The notes: a model not told the origin generated them from the sequence alone. DNA of 64,000 nt from Sphingobium sp. Ant17 (GCF_000588875.1 NZ_JEMV01000009.1:1-64000), one strand, 5' to 3'; counted from the stretch's first letter, positions 26,386-35,964 are shown. A program made the numbers and translations.

Positions 26386-27723
26386 ATGGCTTCGCCTATT
26401 CCTACCGCCCCGGCCCAACCCACCGTCGATCGGACCACGCTGCGCCGGGCGATCGGTGCTTCCGCCATGGGCAATGCGACCGAATGGTTCGACTATGGCA
26501 TCTATGCCTATGGCGTGACCTATATCTCGGCCGCGCTGTTTCCCGGCGACACGGAGGAAGCGGTGCTGTTCGCACTGGCGACCTTTGCCATTTCCTTCCT
26601 GGTGCGACCGCTAGGCGGGTTATTCTGGGGACCGCTGGGTGACCGGATGGGGCGCAAATCGGTGCTGGCGCTCACCATCCTGATGATGTCGGGCGCGACG
26701 GTGTGCGTCGGCCTCATCCCCGATTATGCTACGATCGGTTTTTGGGCACCAACGCTGCTGATCCTGTTGCGCATGGTACAGGGCTTTTCCACCGGCGGCG
26801 AATATGGCGGCGCGGCGACCTTCATGGCCGAATATGCGCCCGACGACAAACGCGGCTTTTGCGGCAGCTTCCTGGAGTTCGGGACATTGGCGGGCTTCTC
26901 GCTGGGCGCGCTGCTGATGCTTGGCTTCTCGCTGATGCTGGGCGACGCCACCATGTATGACTGGGGCTGGCGCATCCCCTTCATGGTGGCTGGTCCCATG
27001 GGTCTGGTCGGCATGTATCTGCGATCGAAAATGGAGGACACGCCAGTCTTTCTGGAAGCCGAGCAAGCGGCGCAGGGTGCCAAGGCGGCCTCGCCGACAC
27101 TGGCCGCGCTGATAACGGGCTATTGGCGCACCCTGCTGGTGATGGGCGGGCTGGTCACCGCGCTCAACATCGTCAATTACACCCTGCTCAGCTACATGCC
27201 GACCTATTTGCAGCGTCGGTTAGGCCTGTCCGCCAATGAGGCGTTGATCGTGCCGATCATCGGCATGATGTTCATGATGGTCCTGCTGCCCTTCGCCGGG
27301 GCGCTGTCCGACCGGGTCGGCCGCAAGCCGCTGTGGCGCTTCTCGCTTATCGGGCTGTTCCTGCTGGTCGTGCCGGCCTATCTGCTGATGGCAACGGGTT
27401 TCATCGGGGCCGTAATCGGGTTTGCCCTGTTGGGCCTGCTCTATGTGCCGCAACTCGCGACGATATCGGCGACCTTCCCCGCCTTGTTTCCAACGTCCGT
27501 CCGCTTTGCAGGCTTTGCCATCGCCTATAATGTCGCGACGTCCATCTTCGGCGGCACGGCCCCTGCGATCGGCAGCAGCCTCATTGGGCTGACCGGCAAC
27601 GAACTGATGCCCGCTTACTATATGATGGCGGCCTGCATCGTGGGGCTGGTCGCCCTGCGCTTCATGCCGGAAACCGCTGGCCTGTCGCTGCGCGATCGCA
27701 GTTATTCTTCTGTTTCATCCTAA
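26386..27723 (+). CDS. MFS transporter of the ProP (metabolite:H+ symporter) family
   Basis: 445 residues, 12 membrane helices. Family signatures are NATEWFDYGIYAYG in helix 1, RPLGGLFWGPLGDRMGRKSV in loop 2-3 and GFSTGGEYGGAATFMAEYAP in helix 4. This is the family of ProP, which takes up proline, betaine and ectoine with protons under osmotic stress, and of several organic-acid carriers. The short C-terminus lacks the long coiled coil used by E. coli ProP for osmosensing. AGGATAAACCC precedes ATG 26386, four bases after the previous stop, so it is the last gene of the ect operon. Confidence 0.85.
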   Translation: MASPIPTAPAQPTVDRTTLRRAIGASAMGNATEWFDYGIYAYGVTYISAALFPGDTEEAVLFALATFAISFLVRPLGGLFWGPLGDRMGRKSVLALTILMMSGATVCVGLIPDYATIGFWAPTLLILLRMVQGFSTGGEYGGAATFMAEYAPDDKRGFCGSFLEFGTLAGFSLGALLMLGFSLMLGDATMYDWGWRIPFMVAGPMGLVGMYLRSKMEDTPVFLEAEQAAQGAKAASPTLAALITGYWRTLLVMGGLVTALNIVNYTLLSYMPTYLQRRLGLSANEALIVPIIGMMFMMVLLPFAGALSDRVGRKPLWRFSLIGLFLLVVPAYLLMATGFIGAVIGFALLGLLYVPQLATISATFPALFPTSVRFAGFAIAYNVATSIFGGTAPAIGSSLIGLTGNELMPAYYMMAACIVGLVALRFMPETAGLSLRDRSYSSVSS

Positions 27724-27796
27724 TAAAATGAGACTCCGCCCCTATGCCGCCTTGGCTGGGTTCAAGGAATTGCGGGCCTGACAGGCACGTCCGAGA

Positions 27797-28570
27797 TCAG
27801 GCGTGCAGATGCTGTCCGTTATCGACTGGGATCACCGTTCCGGTGATGCGCTTCGCCGCGTCACTGACGAGAAACGCCGCCAGATTGCCGACATCGCTCA
27901 CCTCGACAAGCGCACCCTTCGGGGCGAGCGCTGCGGCTTGTTCGAGCAACACATCGAACCGTTCGATGCCGCTGGCCGCGCGGGTCGCGATCGGCCCCGG
28001 CGAAATGGCATGGACGCGGATACCGGCGAGTGACAATTCGGCCGCAAGATAACGGGTGGCGCTTTCGAGCGCTGCCTTTACCGGCCCCATCAGATTATAA
28101 TGGTCGACGACCCGTTCGGAGCCATAGAAGGTCACGCAGAGCAGGCAGCCCCCTTCGGTCATCAACGGTTCGACCAGCTTCGCCATGCGCAGAAAGCTGT
28201 GGCAGGATATATCCATGGCCAGGGCAAAGCCTTCCGCACTGCAATCCGTGACCCGTCCGTGCAGGTCATCCTTTGGCGCAAAGGCGATGGAATGCAGCAG
28301 GAAGTCGAGCCCGCCCCATCGGTCGCGCACCTCATCGAACAGCCGTTCCAGATCGCCCGGCACGCGGACGTCGCACGGCGCGGTCCATTCCATACCATCC
28401 CGTTCGGTGACCGGCAAAACCCAGTCCTGCGCCTTGTCGTTGAGATAGGTGGCGGCTAGCCGTGCGCCGCATTGCGCGAACGCCGCTGCGCATCCCGCCG
28501 CGATGCTCTGTTCATTGGCGATCCCGATGATGAGGCCGCGTTTCCCGCGAAGGTCGACAAGAGGGGTCAT
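27797..28570 (-). CDS. fabI: Enoyl-[acyl-carrier-protein] reductase (NADH) FabI
   Basis: 257 residues, an SDR enzyme. The start MTPLVDLRGKRGLIIGIANE contains the FabI-type NADH site, and the active site is FYGSERVVDHYNLMGPVK with the Tyr-x6-Lys spacing typical of FabI. It reduces trans-2-enoyl-ACP in fatty acid elongation and is the triclosan target class. Its start overlaps the ackA stop (ATGA), so it ends a four-gene operon. Its place beside PHA genes suggests a second, context-dependent FabI and not necessarily the housekeeping copy. Confidence 0.9.
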   Translation of the reverse strand: MTPLVDLRGKRGLIIGIANEQSIAAGCAAAFAQCGARLAATYLNDKAQDWVLPVTERDGMEWTAPCDVRVPGDLERLFDEVRDRWGGLDFLLHSIAFAPKDDLHGRVTDCSAEGFALAMDISCHSFLRMAKLVEPLMTEGGCLLCVTFYGSERVVDHYNLMGPVKAALESATRYLAAELSLAGIRVHAISPGPIATRAASGIERFDVLLEQAAALAPKGALVEVSDVGNLAAFLVSDAAKRITGTVIPVDNGQHLHA

Positions 28571-29757
28571 GCGGCATCTCCAAGCAAAAGTTTCACTGTG
28601 TGCAGGGCGATCATACGCTCTTCGTCGGTGGGGATCACGCGGACCGTCACCCGGCTGCCCGCCGTGCTGATGACGGGCTGGTTCGCGCTGTTGGCGCTTT
28701 CGTCCAGTTCGATGCCCAGCCATCCAAGCTGTCGGCAAATCCGGCTGCGGATATCGGCACGATGTTCGCCGATACCGGCGGTGAAGACGATGCCGTCAAG
28801 CCCGCCCAACGACGCGGTCAGCGCCCCGGCTTCCTTGGCGGCGCGCCACGCAAACAGGCTGATCGCCTCTTCGGCGTGCGGATCGGCGCTGTCCGACAGG
28901 GTGCGCATGTCGCTCGACAGGCCGGAAACGCCGAGCAGGCCGGACTGGCGGTAGAGCATATCTTCCACCGCCTGCGCGCTCATGCCCATTTGTGTCTGGA
29001 GGTGCAGCACGACGCCGGGGTCGATCGCGCCGCAGCGCGTCCCCATCATCAGCCCGTCGAGCGCGGTGAAGCCCATGGTCGTGTCGATACTGCGCCCGTC
29101 GCGGATCGCGCAGAGGCTGGCGCCGTTGCCGAGATGGGCGGCTATGACCCTGCCCTTGGCCAAGGCCGGATCGATTTGCGTCAGGCGATGGACGATATAT
29201 TCGTAGGACAGGCCGTGGAAACCATAGCGCCTGATGCCCTGATCATGCAGCACGCGCGGCAAAGCGAGGCGCGACGCGATCGCGGGCTTGTCATGGTGGA
29301 AGGCGGTATCGAAACAGGCGACTTGCGGGATATCCGGCCGAAGGACGGCAATAGCGCGGATCGCCGCCAGATTGTGCGGCTGGTGCAGCGGGGCGAGCGC
29401 GCACAGAGCATCGAGCTTGTCGAGCAATGCCCGGTCCACCAGCCGGGGTGTCGCGAATTCCATGCCGCCATGAACGACGCGGTGGCCGATGCCGACCACC
29501 TCGCGCCCTTCAAGATGCGTCGTCGCCCATTCGATCAGATAGTCGAGCAGCGCGGCATGGCTGAGCGCTGCGCCGTCCGTCCAGTCATGATCGTGGATCA
29601 CGCCCCCGTCCGCCGTGCGAATGGCGATGCGCGGAGCGATGCCGATCCGCTCGATCTTGCCGCTGGCCGATAATGTGGGAGAGCGCCCGTCCTCCAGCGT
29701 GAACAGCGCGAACTTGATGCTCGACGAGCCCGAATTGATGCTGACGACCGCTTTCAT
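28567..29757 (-). CDS. ackA: Acetate/propionate kinase
   Basis: 396 residues of the acetokinase family. The N-terminal phosphate-binding motif VVSINSGSSSIKFALF and the later GIGHRVVHGGMEF and AAHLGNGASLCAI segments are the family signatures; VFTAGIGEH near residue 330 closes the nucleotide site. It makes ATP and acetate from acetyl phosphate. It overlaps the phosphotransacetylase fusion gene by four bases, so the two steps acetyl-CoA to acetate are encoded together. Confidence 0.94.
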   Translation of the reverse strand: MKAVVSINSGSSSIKFALFTLEDGRSPTLSASGKIERIGIAPRIAIRTADGGVIHDHDWTDGAALSHAALLDYLIEWATTHLEGREVVGIGHRVVHGGMEFATPRLVDRALLDKLDALCALAPLHQPHNLAAIRAIAVLRPDIPQVACFDTAFHHDKPAIASRLALPRVLHDQGIRRYGFHGLSYEYIVHRLTQIDPALAKGRVIAAHLGNGASLCAIRDGRSIDTTMGFTALDGLMMGTRCGAIDPGVVLHLQTQMGMSAQAVEDMLYRQSGLLGVSGLSSDMRTLSDSADPHAEEAISLFAWRAAKEAGALTASLGGLDGIVFTAGIGEHRADIRSRICRQLGWLGIELDESANSANQPVISTAGSRVTVRVIPTDEERMIALHTVKLLLGDAA

Positions 29758-31175
29758 GCAGGCGTGCCCTCCGGCAGCCCCGGCGCGGCCTTAGTCGCCG
29801 CGACAGCCAGGAGGACCGTCACGGCGCAGGATGCCAGCCGCGTCCGCAGGCTGTCGGCGCGACTGGTCAGGATGATCGGCACTCGTGCGCCCAGCACGAC
29901 CCCTGCGGCATCCGCGCCGCCCAGGAAGGTCAATTGCTTGGCCAGCATATTGCCCGCCTCGATATTGGGGACGACCAAAATGTCCGCGCGGCCCGCGACG
30001 GGCGAGACGATGCCCTTTTCCCGTGCGGCCGCTTCGCTGACGGCATTGTCGAAGGCCAGCGGGCCATCAAGCAGTCCGCCGGTGATCTGGCCCCGATCGG
30101 CCATCTTGCACAGGGCCGCTGCATCGAGCGTCGATGGCATGGATGCGGTCACCGTCTCGACCGCTGACAGGATCGCCACCTTGGGTTCGGCCTGGCCCAG
30201 GACATGGGCGAGGTCGATCGCGTTGCGGATGATGTCGGCCTTGGCCTCCAATGTGGGGGCAATGTTGATCGCCGCGTCGGTGATGATCAGGGGATTGGGG
30301 TGGCCGGGAACATCCATGACATAGGCATGACTGATCCGGCGTTCCGTCCGCAAGCCGGTCGCGCGGGACACGATCGCGCCCATGAGTTCATCGGTGTGGA
30401 GCGATCCCTTCATCAGCAGCCGGGCTTCGCCGGAGCGTACCAGTTCGACCGCCTTCGCGGCGGACTCATGGCTGTGGATGCTCGGCACGATGCGAAGGGC
30501 GCTGATGTCCTTCCCGGCTTCCTCGGCGGCCTGACGGATGCGGGCCTCGGGACCGACCAGGATCGGCACGATCAGCCCCGCCTCCGCCGCTTCGACCGCA
30601 GCGGCGAGAGCCGCGGCCGAGCAGGGATGCGCCACCGCCGTTGTCACGGGATGGCCCGACGCCGCCTCAATCAACCGGTTATAGCCATTATGATCGGACA
30701 ACCGGATGTCGGGCAGGGCGATGCGCGGACGGCGGATCTTGTCGGTCGGGGCCTTCACCTCCGCCTCGCCGGTGATGACCGTCTCGCCATTCTGGTTCAC
30801 GCAGCGACAATCGAGCAGCACGATGCTGCGGTCCGGCTGCGTGGCCGTGACGGTGACGGAGGCGGTGATCTGATCGCCGACCCCCACCGGGCGCAGGAAC
30901 CGCAACGACTGGCCGAGATAGATGGTGCCAGGGCCCGGCAGTTCGGTGCCCAGCACCGCCGACAACAGGCCCGCCCCCCACATGCCATGGGCGATGATGC
31001 GGCGGAAAAAGTCCGTCTCGGCAAATTCGCTGTCGAGATGGGCCGGGTTCACATCGCCAGACACCAGCGCGAAGAGCTGAATATCCTTGACCGACAGCGT
31101 GCGGGTGACGCTGGCGGTATCGCCGACCTTTATCTCGGCGAAGGTCCGGTTTTCGATCATCTCGACATCGGTCAT
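29754..31175 (-). CDS. Bifunctional MaoC-like enoyl-CoA hydratase / phosphate acetyltransferase
   Basis: 473 residues made of two domains. Residues 1 to about 145 are a hot-dog MaoC domain (LFALVSGDVNPAHLDSEFAE is the hydratase motif with Asp and His). Residues from about 160 form a phosphate acetyl/butyryltransferase domain (PILVGPEARIRQA, LMKGSLHTDELMGA, NIAPTLEAKADI, AGNMLAKQLTFLGGADAAG). The fusion could join enoyl-CoA hydration to acyl phosphate formation. It lies three bases after phaC and overlaps ackA, giving a PHA/acetyl-CoA overflow operon. Confidence 0.92.
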   Translation of the reverse strand: MTDVEMIENRTFAEIKVGDTASVTRTLSVKDIQLFALVSGDVNPAHLDSEFAETDFFRRIIAHGMWGAGLLSAVLGTELPGPGTIYLGQSLRFLRPVGVGDQITASVTVTATQPDRSIVLLDCRCVNQNGETVITGEAEVKAPTDKIRRPRIALPDIRLSDHNGYNRLIEAASGHPVTTAVAHPCSAAALAAAVEAAEAGLIVPILVGPEARIRQAAEEAGKDISALRIVPSIHSHESAAKAVELVRSGEARLLMKGSLHTDELMGAIVSRATGLRTERRISHAYVMDVPGHPNPLIITDAAINIAPTLEAKADIIRNAIDLAHVLGQAEPKVAILSAVETVTASMPSTLDAAALCKMADRGQITGGLLDGPLAFDNAVSEAAAREKGIVSPVAGRADILVVPNIEAGNMLAKQLTFLGGADAAGVVLGARVPIILTSRADSLRTRLASCAVTVLLAVAATKAAPGLPEGTPA

Positions 31176-31178
31176 GGA

Positions 31179-32936
31179 TTATTTCTCCAGAACGTAGAGG
31201 CCCGGCGCATCGCCGAGCGTGGGATAGCCCTGGTCGGGCGCGCCCATCGACGGCGGCGGCTGAGGCTCGCCCGAACGCGCGTCCAGCCAGTCCCCCCATT
31301 CGGGCCACCATGACCCTTCCTTGCGCGGTGCGACCGCAAACCATTCATCCGGTGCGAGGGCAGCGCCATCGGCCTCCCGCGTCAGGACATGATAGCGTCG
31401 CCTCGCATGGCCCGGTTCGGATACGATACCGGCGTTATGCCCGCCACTGGTCAGGATGAAGGTGGTTTCGGCCCCGGTCGCCAAATGGATCTTGTGAACC
31501 GATCGCCAGGGCGCGACATGATCCCGCTCGGTCCCGACCACGAACAAGGGCGCACGGATCGCGGATAGGGCGACGGTGCGGCCATCGACCGCGAACTTGC
31601 CTTCGGCCAGTTCGTCATTGAGGAACAGACGGGTCAGATATTCGCTGTGCATCCCATAGGGCATGCGCGTGCCATCGGCATTCCAGGCCATCAGGTCGTT
31701 CATCGGCGGGCGTTCGCCCATTAGATAGGTCTGGAGTATCTGCGACCAGACGAGATCGTTGGACCGCAATATCTGGAATGCGCCGCCCATTTGCGCGCTG
31801 TCGAGATAGCCGCGTGTCGACATCAAATTCTTGAGCGTAGCCAGTTGCGATTCGTCGATGAACAGTCCGAGTTCGCCAGGTTCGCTGAACTCCGTCTGCG
31901 CCGCCAGCAGGGTGATGCTGGTCAGCCGCTCATCGCCGTCGCGCGCCATGGCGGCAGCGACAATGGCCAGCAACGTGCCGCCCAGACAATAGCCCACGCC
32001 ATGGATTTTCGCGCTGCCGGTGATGGCACCGACGGCATCCAGCGCGGCCATCGCGCCCAAGCGACGATAGGCGTCGAGGTCGAGATTGCGGTCTTCGCTC
32101 GTGGGATTGTGCCAGGAGATCATGAACACCGTATAACCCTGCCCCGTCAGCCAACGGACCAGCGAATTTTCCGGCGACAGGTCGAGAATATAATATTTCA
32201 TGATCCAGGCAGGCATGATCAGGATCGGTTCGGGACGGACCTGCTCGGTCGTCGGCGCATATTGGATCAGTTCGATCAGAGCATTGCGCCACACGACCTT
32301 GCCTGGGGTCGCGGCCACGGTTTCGCCGACTCGGAACGCCTCGGCACCCACCGGCGGCTCGCCCCGCGCTTGGCGCTGCATGTCCTGCGCCATGTGATTC
32401 ATGCCATCGATCAGGCATTTGCCGCCCGTTTCCACGATTTTGCGCTGTAGAGCCGGATTGGTGGCGAGGAAATTGTTGGGGGCGAACATGTCCAGCATCT
32501 GCCGCGCGGCGAAGGAGGCCTGTGCTTCATGCGCCTTGGACACGCCACCGATGCCGGTCGTCGCGGCATGCCACCATTGCTGGTTGAGCAGGAAGGCCTG
32601 GGTCAGGAAATTGAAGGGCGACTGTTGCCAGGCGGGGTCGGAAAAGCGCCGGTCCTGCGGCAGCGGCTCGATAGCGGGAGCCGCGTCGGGATCGCTAGCG
32701 CTACGCCCCATGTAATCGAACAGGCGCAGATATTTTCGGCCCATTTTCGCGGCCAGTTGCATCTGCTTGCCGGGCGATGAGGCAAGGTGCATCGCCCAGT
32801 CCGCACCAGCAAGGAACATGGTCGCGGGAGAAAGGCCATGCGTCGCTTGTGCGATCATCGCACCGGCCGCCTGATCCATGGAGTCCGCAATGCCGTCCAG
32901 CGGATCGTTGCCAGGGTGGCGGCTGTCATATGTCAT
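31179..32936 (-). CDS. phaC: Class I poly(3-hydroxyalkanoate) synthase family protein
   Basis: 585 residues from ATG 32936, the usual class I size; the frame is open further upstream but the added residues look like non-coding translation. The lipase-like box is VGYCLGGTLL, with the active-site Cys in G-x-C-x-G-G. The Asp is in GTERDHVAPW and the His in SGGHNAG. The N-terminal domain includes PFNFLTQAFLLNQQWW. It polymerises hydroxyacyl-CoA into storage polyester. The downstream genes make and consume acetyl phosphate. Confidence 0.92.
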   Translation of the reverse strand: MTYDSRHPGNDPLDGIADSMDQAAGAMIAQATHGLSPATMFLAGADWAMHLASSPGKQMQLAAKMGRKYLRLFDYMGRSASDPDAAPAIEPLPQDRRFSDPAWQQSPFNFLTQAFLLNQQWWHAATTGIGGVSKAHEAQASFAARQMLDMFAPNNFLATNPALQRKIVETGGKCLIDGMNHMAQDMQRQARGEPPVGAEAFRVGETVAATPGKVVWRNALIELIQYAPTTEQVRPEPILIMPAWIMKYYILDLSPENSLVRWLTGQGYTVFMISWHNPTSEDRNLDLDAYRRLGAMAALDAVGAITGSAKIHGVGYCLGGTLLAIVAAAMARDGDERLTSITLLAAQTEFSEPGELGLFIDESQLATLKNLMSTRGYLDSAQMGGAFQILRSNDLVWSQILQTYLMGERPPMNDLMAWNADGTRMPYGMHSEYLTRLFLNDELAEGKFAVDGRTVALSAIRAPLFVVGTERDHVAPWRSVHKIHLATGAETTFILTSGGHNAGIVSEPGHARRRYHVLTREADGAALAPDEWFAVAPRKEGSWWPEWGDWLDARSGEPQPPPSMGAPDQGYPTLGDAPGLYVLEK

Positions 32937-33323
32937 CAAAAAGGGTTCCAATTGCGAGCGGTGGCCAGTCCTGTTCAAGCGATGTCGCGTTGAACGAAAG
33001 CGGGAATCCAAGTGCAGGATCGACCGATGACGGGCTTGCTTCAAGGAAACCTCGCACCGATCGCGCGTCTGAAGGGTGCGTAGGAGAAAAGGGCGCGGGA
33101 GGACCATCCGTAGATGCCGCAGATGTCGGCGGCGGCAAAAACGCACCTTCGAGATCGCAACTGACCGGGTGTGCGCGCATTGCAAAATTGAGACGATTAA
33201 AAGCCCCGTCGTCACGCTCCGGTCACGGGATTGGCATCAGCATGTTACATTAGGCAGCCATTGGCGCGGACCATGGCGCGCGCACATGCATCGGTCAGCC
33301 CAGAGGCTTTGGATGGTCAAGAC
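32937..33323. other. 387-base divergent intergenic region, no gene seen
   Basis: Region between the phaC start (minus) and the glycosyltransferase start (plus). Open frames crossing it have no recognisable protein content or ribosome binding sites. It must hold the divergent promoters. I see no convincing -35/-10 pair and no FNR/FixK-type box here. Confidence 0.6.
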
Positions 33324-34489
33324 ATGCGCGTCATGCTGTTTCTGAAAGGCTTTGGACCGGGCGGCGTTGAACGGATTGCGCTGCGCCTGGGCGATGGTCT
33401 GCGACGGACAGGCTGCGACCTGACCGTCATCGTCGCAGCCGCGACAGGACCGATGGACAATCCATTGGGGCAGGCCTGCCTCGTGGCGCAGCCTTGGCCA
33501 GTCATCGGCATGCGCTGGCCCCTCCTGCGCCTGGCCTATAGCTATGGCGCGAAATACGCCGTGCGCCACCCGCGATCTTATTCTGCCCTGGGAATGCCTA
33601 TACGATCGTTGTCGTGCTGCTGAAGCTCCTCCTGGGGCGAGATTGCCCGCCGATCATCGCGAAGATCAGCAACGACTTGCAGCGCCGCGACCTGCCCCGG
33701 GCCATCCGTCCGCTCTATCAGCTCTGGCTATGGGTACAGGGCCGGTTGATCGATCATTTCGCCACCTTGTCGTTGCCCATGAGCGAAGAAGTCATGAGGC
33801 ATATGCGTGTTGGGCCGGAGCGTCTCCATGTCGTGCCCAACCCGGTTCTGGACGATGTCGATGTCGGCTCACATCGGAAGCAGAGCCGCTGCTGTCGCGC
33901 TGGCCGTCGCTTCGTGGCGGTCGGGCGGCTGGAACGACAGAAGAACTACCCCGCGATGCTGCGCGCCTTTGCTGTGGGGGCGCGCAAAGATGATCGGCTG
34001 ACCATTTTTGGTGAGGGCAGCGAGCGCGACGCTCTGGTCGCGCTGGCCGCATCACTGGATATTGGCGATCGGGTCGATATGCCCGGCCATTGCCCGGACT
34101 TAGGCGTGCGTCTCGGGGCGTATGACATTTTGCTCTTGTCATCGGTCTATGAAGGCCTGCCCGGCGCGGTCGTCGAAGCGTTGGCGGCGGGCCTTGGGGT
34201 CATCGCGACCCGTTGCAGCGTCAGCATGGCCGATCTGCTCGACCAGGGCGCATTGGGTATATTGACGGAATGCGGCGACGAAAGCGGCTTTGCCCTGGCC
34301 ATCAGGACGTTGGAGCCTGGCCAAGACCTGGCCCGCGCTCGGCGCAAGGCAAGCCATTATACGCTCGAAGCCGCCGTCCCGGCCTACGCCGCGCTCTTCG
34401 ACCATGTCGTCGCCCAGCGACAGGCGCGCAGCCGCGTTACGCGCCAGCCTTTCTTCCTTCGTTCAGCGACCAGCGTGAGGCCCGTATGA
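33324..34489 (+). CDS. GT4-family glycosyltransferase (frameshifted as given)
   Basis: The N-terminal frame starts MRVMLFLKGFGPGGVERIAL, the donor-independent glycine loop of GT-B enzymes, and breaks at the CCC run at 33569-33571. One added C joins it to ILFCPGNAYTIVVVLLKLLL and the rest, giving 388 residues. The C-terminal half has FVAVGRLERQKNY and SSVYEGLPGAVVEALAAG, the E-x7-E type sugar-nucleotide site of family GT4. The product probably adds a sugar to a lipid or glycan at the membrane. GGATGG precedes ATG 33324. It opens a cluster of envelope genes and overlaps the next gene (ATGA). Confidence 0.83.
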
Positions 34490-35436
34490 GCACTGCCGAT
34501 ATTGCGTCACCACGCCTGATGGATGCCTCGCCCCTGATCGATGGCCGCGACCTGTATGTTCCGGCGCCCCTGGCCAAATCGGGCCGCTACTGGATCGCTT
34601 GGTTCGGTCCCGTCATTTCGCTGGCGCTGCTGGCTGCGGTATTCCTGCAGCGGGGAAGCGTCGACATCCCTTCACTACTCGGACTCGTCCCGCGCACTCC
34701 TGTGTTCTGGGGCCTGTTCATCCTGACATACAGCCTGACACCGCTGTTCGACTGGCTGATCTTCAACCGGCTCTGGTCGATCCCTGCGGGCGGACTGGCG
34801 GCGCTGTTCCGCAAGCGGCTCAGCAACGAACTGCTGCTGGGTTATGTGGGTGACGTCTATTTCTACACCTGGGCGCGGCGCCATGTGCGGATGGCAGGAT
34901 CCCCTTTTGGCGCAGTCAAGGATTCCGCGATCCTGTCGGGCGTCATGGGCAATGTCGTGACGCTGGCGATGCTGGGCCTCACCTTTCCGCTGCTGTCCTC
35001 CCTGCCGCTGGCGATCGACGGGCGGACGCTTGGCATTTCGCTGGCCATATTGGTGTTGACCTCCGTGGTGCCGATGCTGCTGGGGCGCCGCATCTTCGGC
35101 TTGCCACCAGCGGAACGGCGCATGGTGGCGGGGATCCATTTCTTGCGGATCGTCGCCAATTTGCTGCTTTATGCGCTGCTGTGGCACTTGATGCTGCCTG
35201 ATGTCGCGATCAGTTGGTGGGTTATGCTCTCGACCGTCCGCCTCGTTCTGTCGCGCCTGCCGCTGGTGCCGAACAAGGATGTGCTTTTTGCCGGCGTGGC
35301 CACCTTCCTTGTCGGGCGCGAAGGGGAGATAGGCGAAATATTGGGGCTGCTCGCGAGCCTCCTACTCGCCACCCATCTATTGGTGGCTGTGTTGCTGGGG
35401 GCGAGCGGCATCATCCGGCGGAGGATAGCCCCATGA
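34486..35436 (+). CDS. Polytopic membrane protein of unknown function
   Basis: 316 residues. About seven hydrophobic segments can be seen: WIAWFGPVISLALLAAVFL, FWGLFILTYSLTPLFDWLIF, GVMGNVVTLAMLGLTFPLL, LGISLAILVLTSVVPMLL, FLRIVANLLLYALLWHLML, WWVMLSTVRLVLSRLPLV and LLASLLLATHLLVAVLL. A polar 30-residue N-terminal tail precedes them. A cytoplasmic or periplasmic loop contains DVYFYTWARRHVRMAG. No known transporter or enzyme motif is recognised. Its coupling to glycosyltransferase and DUF2141 genes suggests a role in moving or presenting a glycolipid, which is inference. Confidence 0.75.
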   Translation: MSTADIASPRLMDASPLIDGRDLYVPAPLAKSGRYWIAWFGPVISLALLAAVFLQRGSVDIPSLLGLVPRTPVFWGLFILTYSLTPLFDWLIFNRLWSIPAGGLAALFRKRLSNELLLGYVGDVYFYTWARRHVRMAGSPFGAVKDSAILSGVMGNVVTLAMLGLTFPLLSSLPLAIDGRTLGISLAILVLTSVVPMLLGRRIFGLPPAERRMVAGIHFLRIVANLLLYALLWHLMLPDVAISWWVMLSTVRLVLSRLPLVPNKDVLFAGVATFLVGREGEIGEILGLLASLLLATHLLVAVLLGASGIIRRRIAP

Positions 35437-35960
35437 TGGCCCTGCCTTTGCTGTCGTCCGCGCTGCTGCTGACAACTGGTTTTCTTCCGTCGACGCCCGC
35501 TCTCGGCAAGGCAGAGGGGCAATGTCGCGCCAACGAGAGTGGCCCTGCTTTCGTGATAGACATCATCGGGTTGAAGGATCGCGAAGGCAATCTGAAGCTC
35601 GAAGTCTATCCCGCAAACGATGCCGACTTCCTTCAGGACGACAATATTCTGATCACGCAGGGCAAGGTGTTTCGCCGGGTCGAGGTGCCCGTTCCGGCGA
35701 GCGGGCCGACAACGCTATGCGTCCGGGTGCCCGGCCCCGGCCGCTACGCTGTGAGCGTGCTTCATGACCGGGATGGCAATCGCAAATTCGGCCTCTCGGT
35801 CGATGGCGTTGGTTTTGGCAGCAATCCCAAGCTCGGCCTAGGGAAGCCCAAGGCCATGGCGGCATCGATCGTGGCCGGTTCGGGCGTGACGCGAGAACGG
35901 ATCGTCATGAACTATCGCCGGGGCCTCATGTCCTTTGGCCCTCTAACACCAAGGCGATAG
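35433..35960 (+). CDS. DUF2141-family secreted protein
   Basis: 175 residues with a signal peptide (MMALPLLSSALLLTTGFLPS, cleaved before GKAEG). The mature part is a beta-sandwich of the DUF2141 type with the family pattern FVIDIIGLKDREGNLKLEVY, then PGPGRYAVSVLHDRDGNRKF and GFGSNPK. DUF2141 proteins are periplasmic or surface proteins of unknown function, frequently near glycosyltransferases in sphingomonads. The start overlaps the preceding stop (ATGA). Confidence 0.85.
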   Translation: MMALPLLSSALLLTTGFLPSTPALGKAEGQCRANESGPAFVIDIIGLKDREGNLKLEVYPANDADFLQDDNILITQGKVFRRVEVPVPASGPTTLCVRVPGPGRYAVSVLHDRDGNRKFGLSVDGVGFGSNPKLGLGKPKAMAASIVAGSGVTRERIVMNYRRGLMSFGPLTPRR

Positions 35961-35964
35961 GACC

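Noticed and set aside
14551-27723. Genomic island integrated at tRNA-Leu
   Set aside because: No integrase, no repeat of the tRNA 3' end downstream and no clear change in base composition were found. Adjacency alone is not enough.
33076-33345. 89-codon frame between phaC and the glycosyltransferase
   Set aside because: Arg/Cys-rich shadow-type composition, no ribosome binding site, and it overlaps the real glycosyltransferase start.
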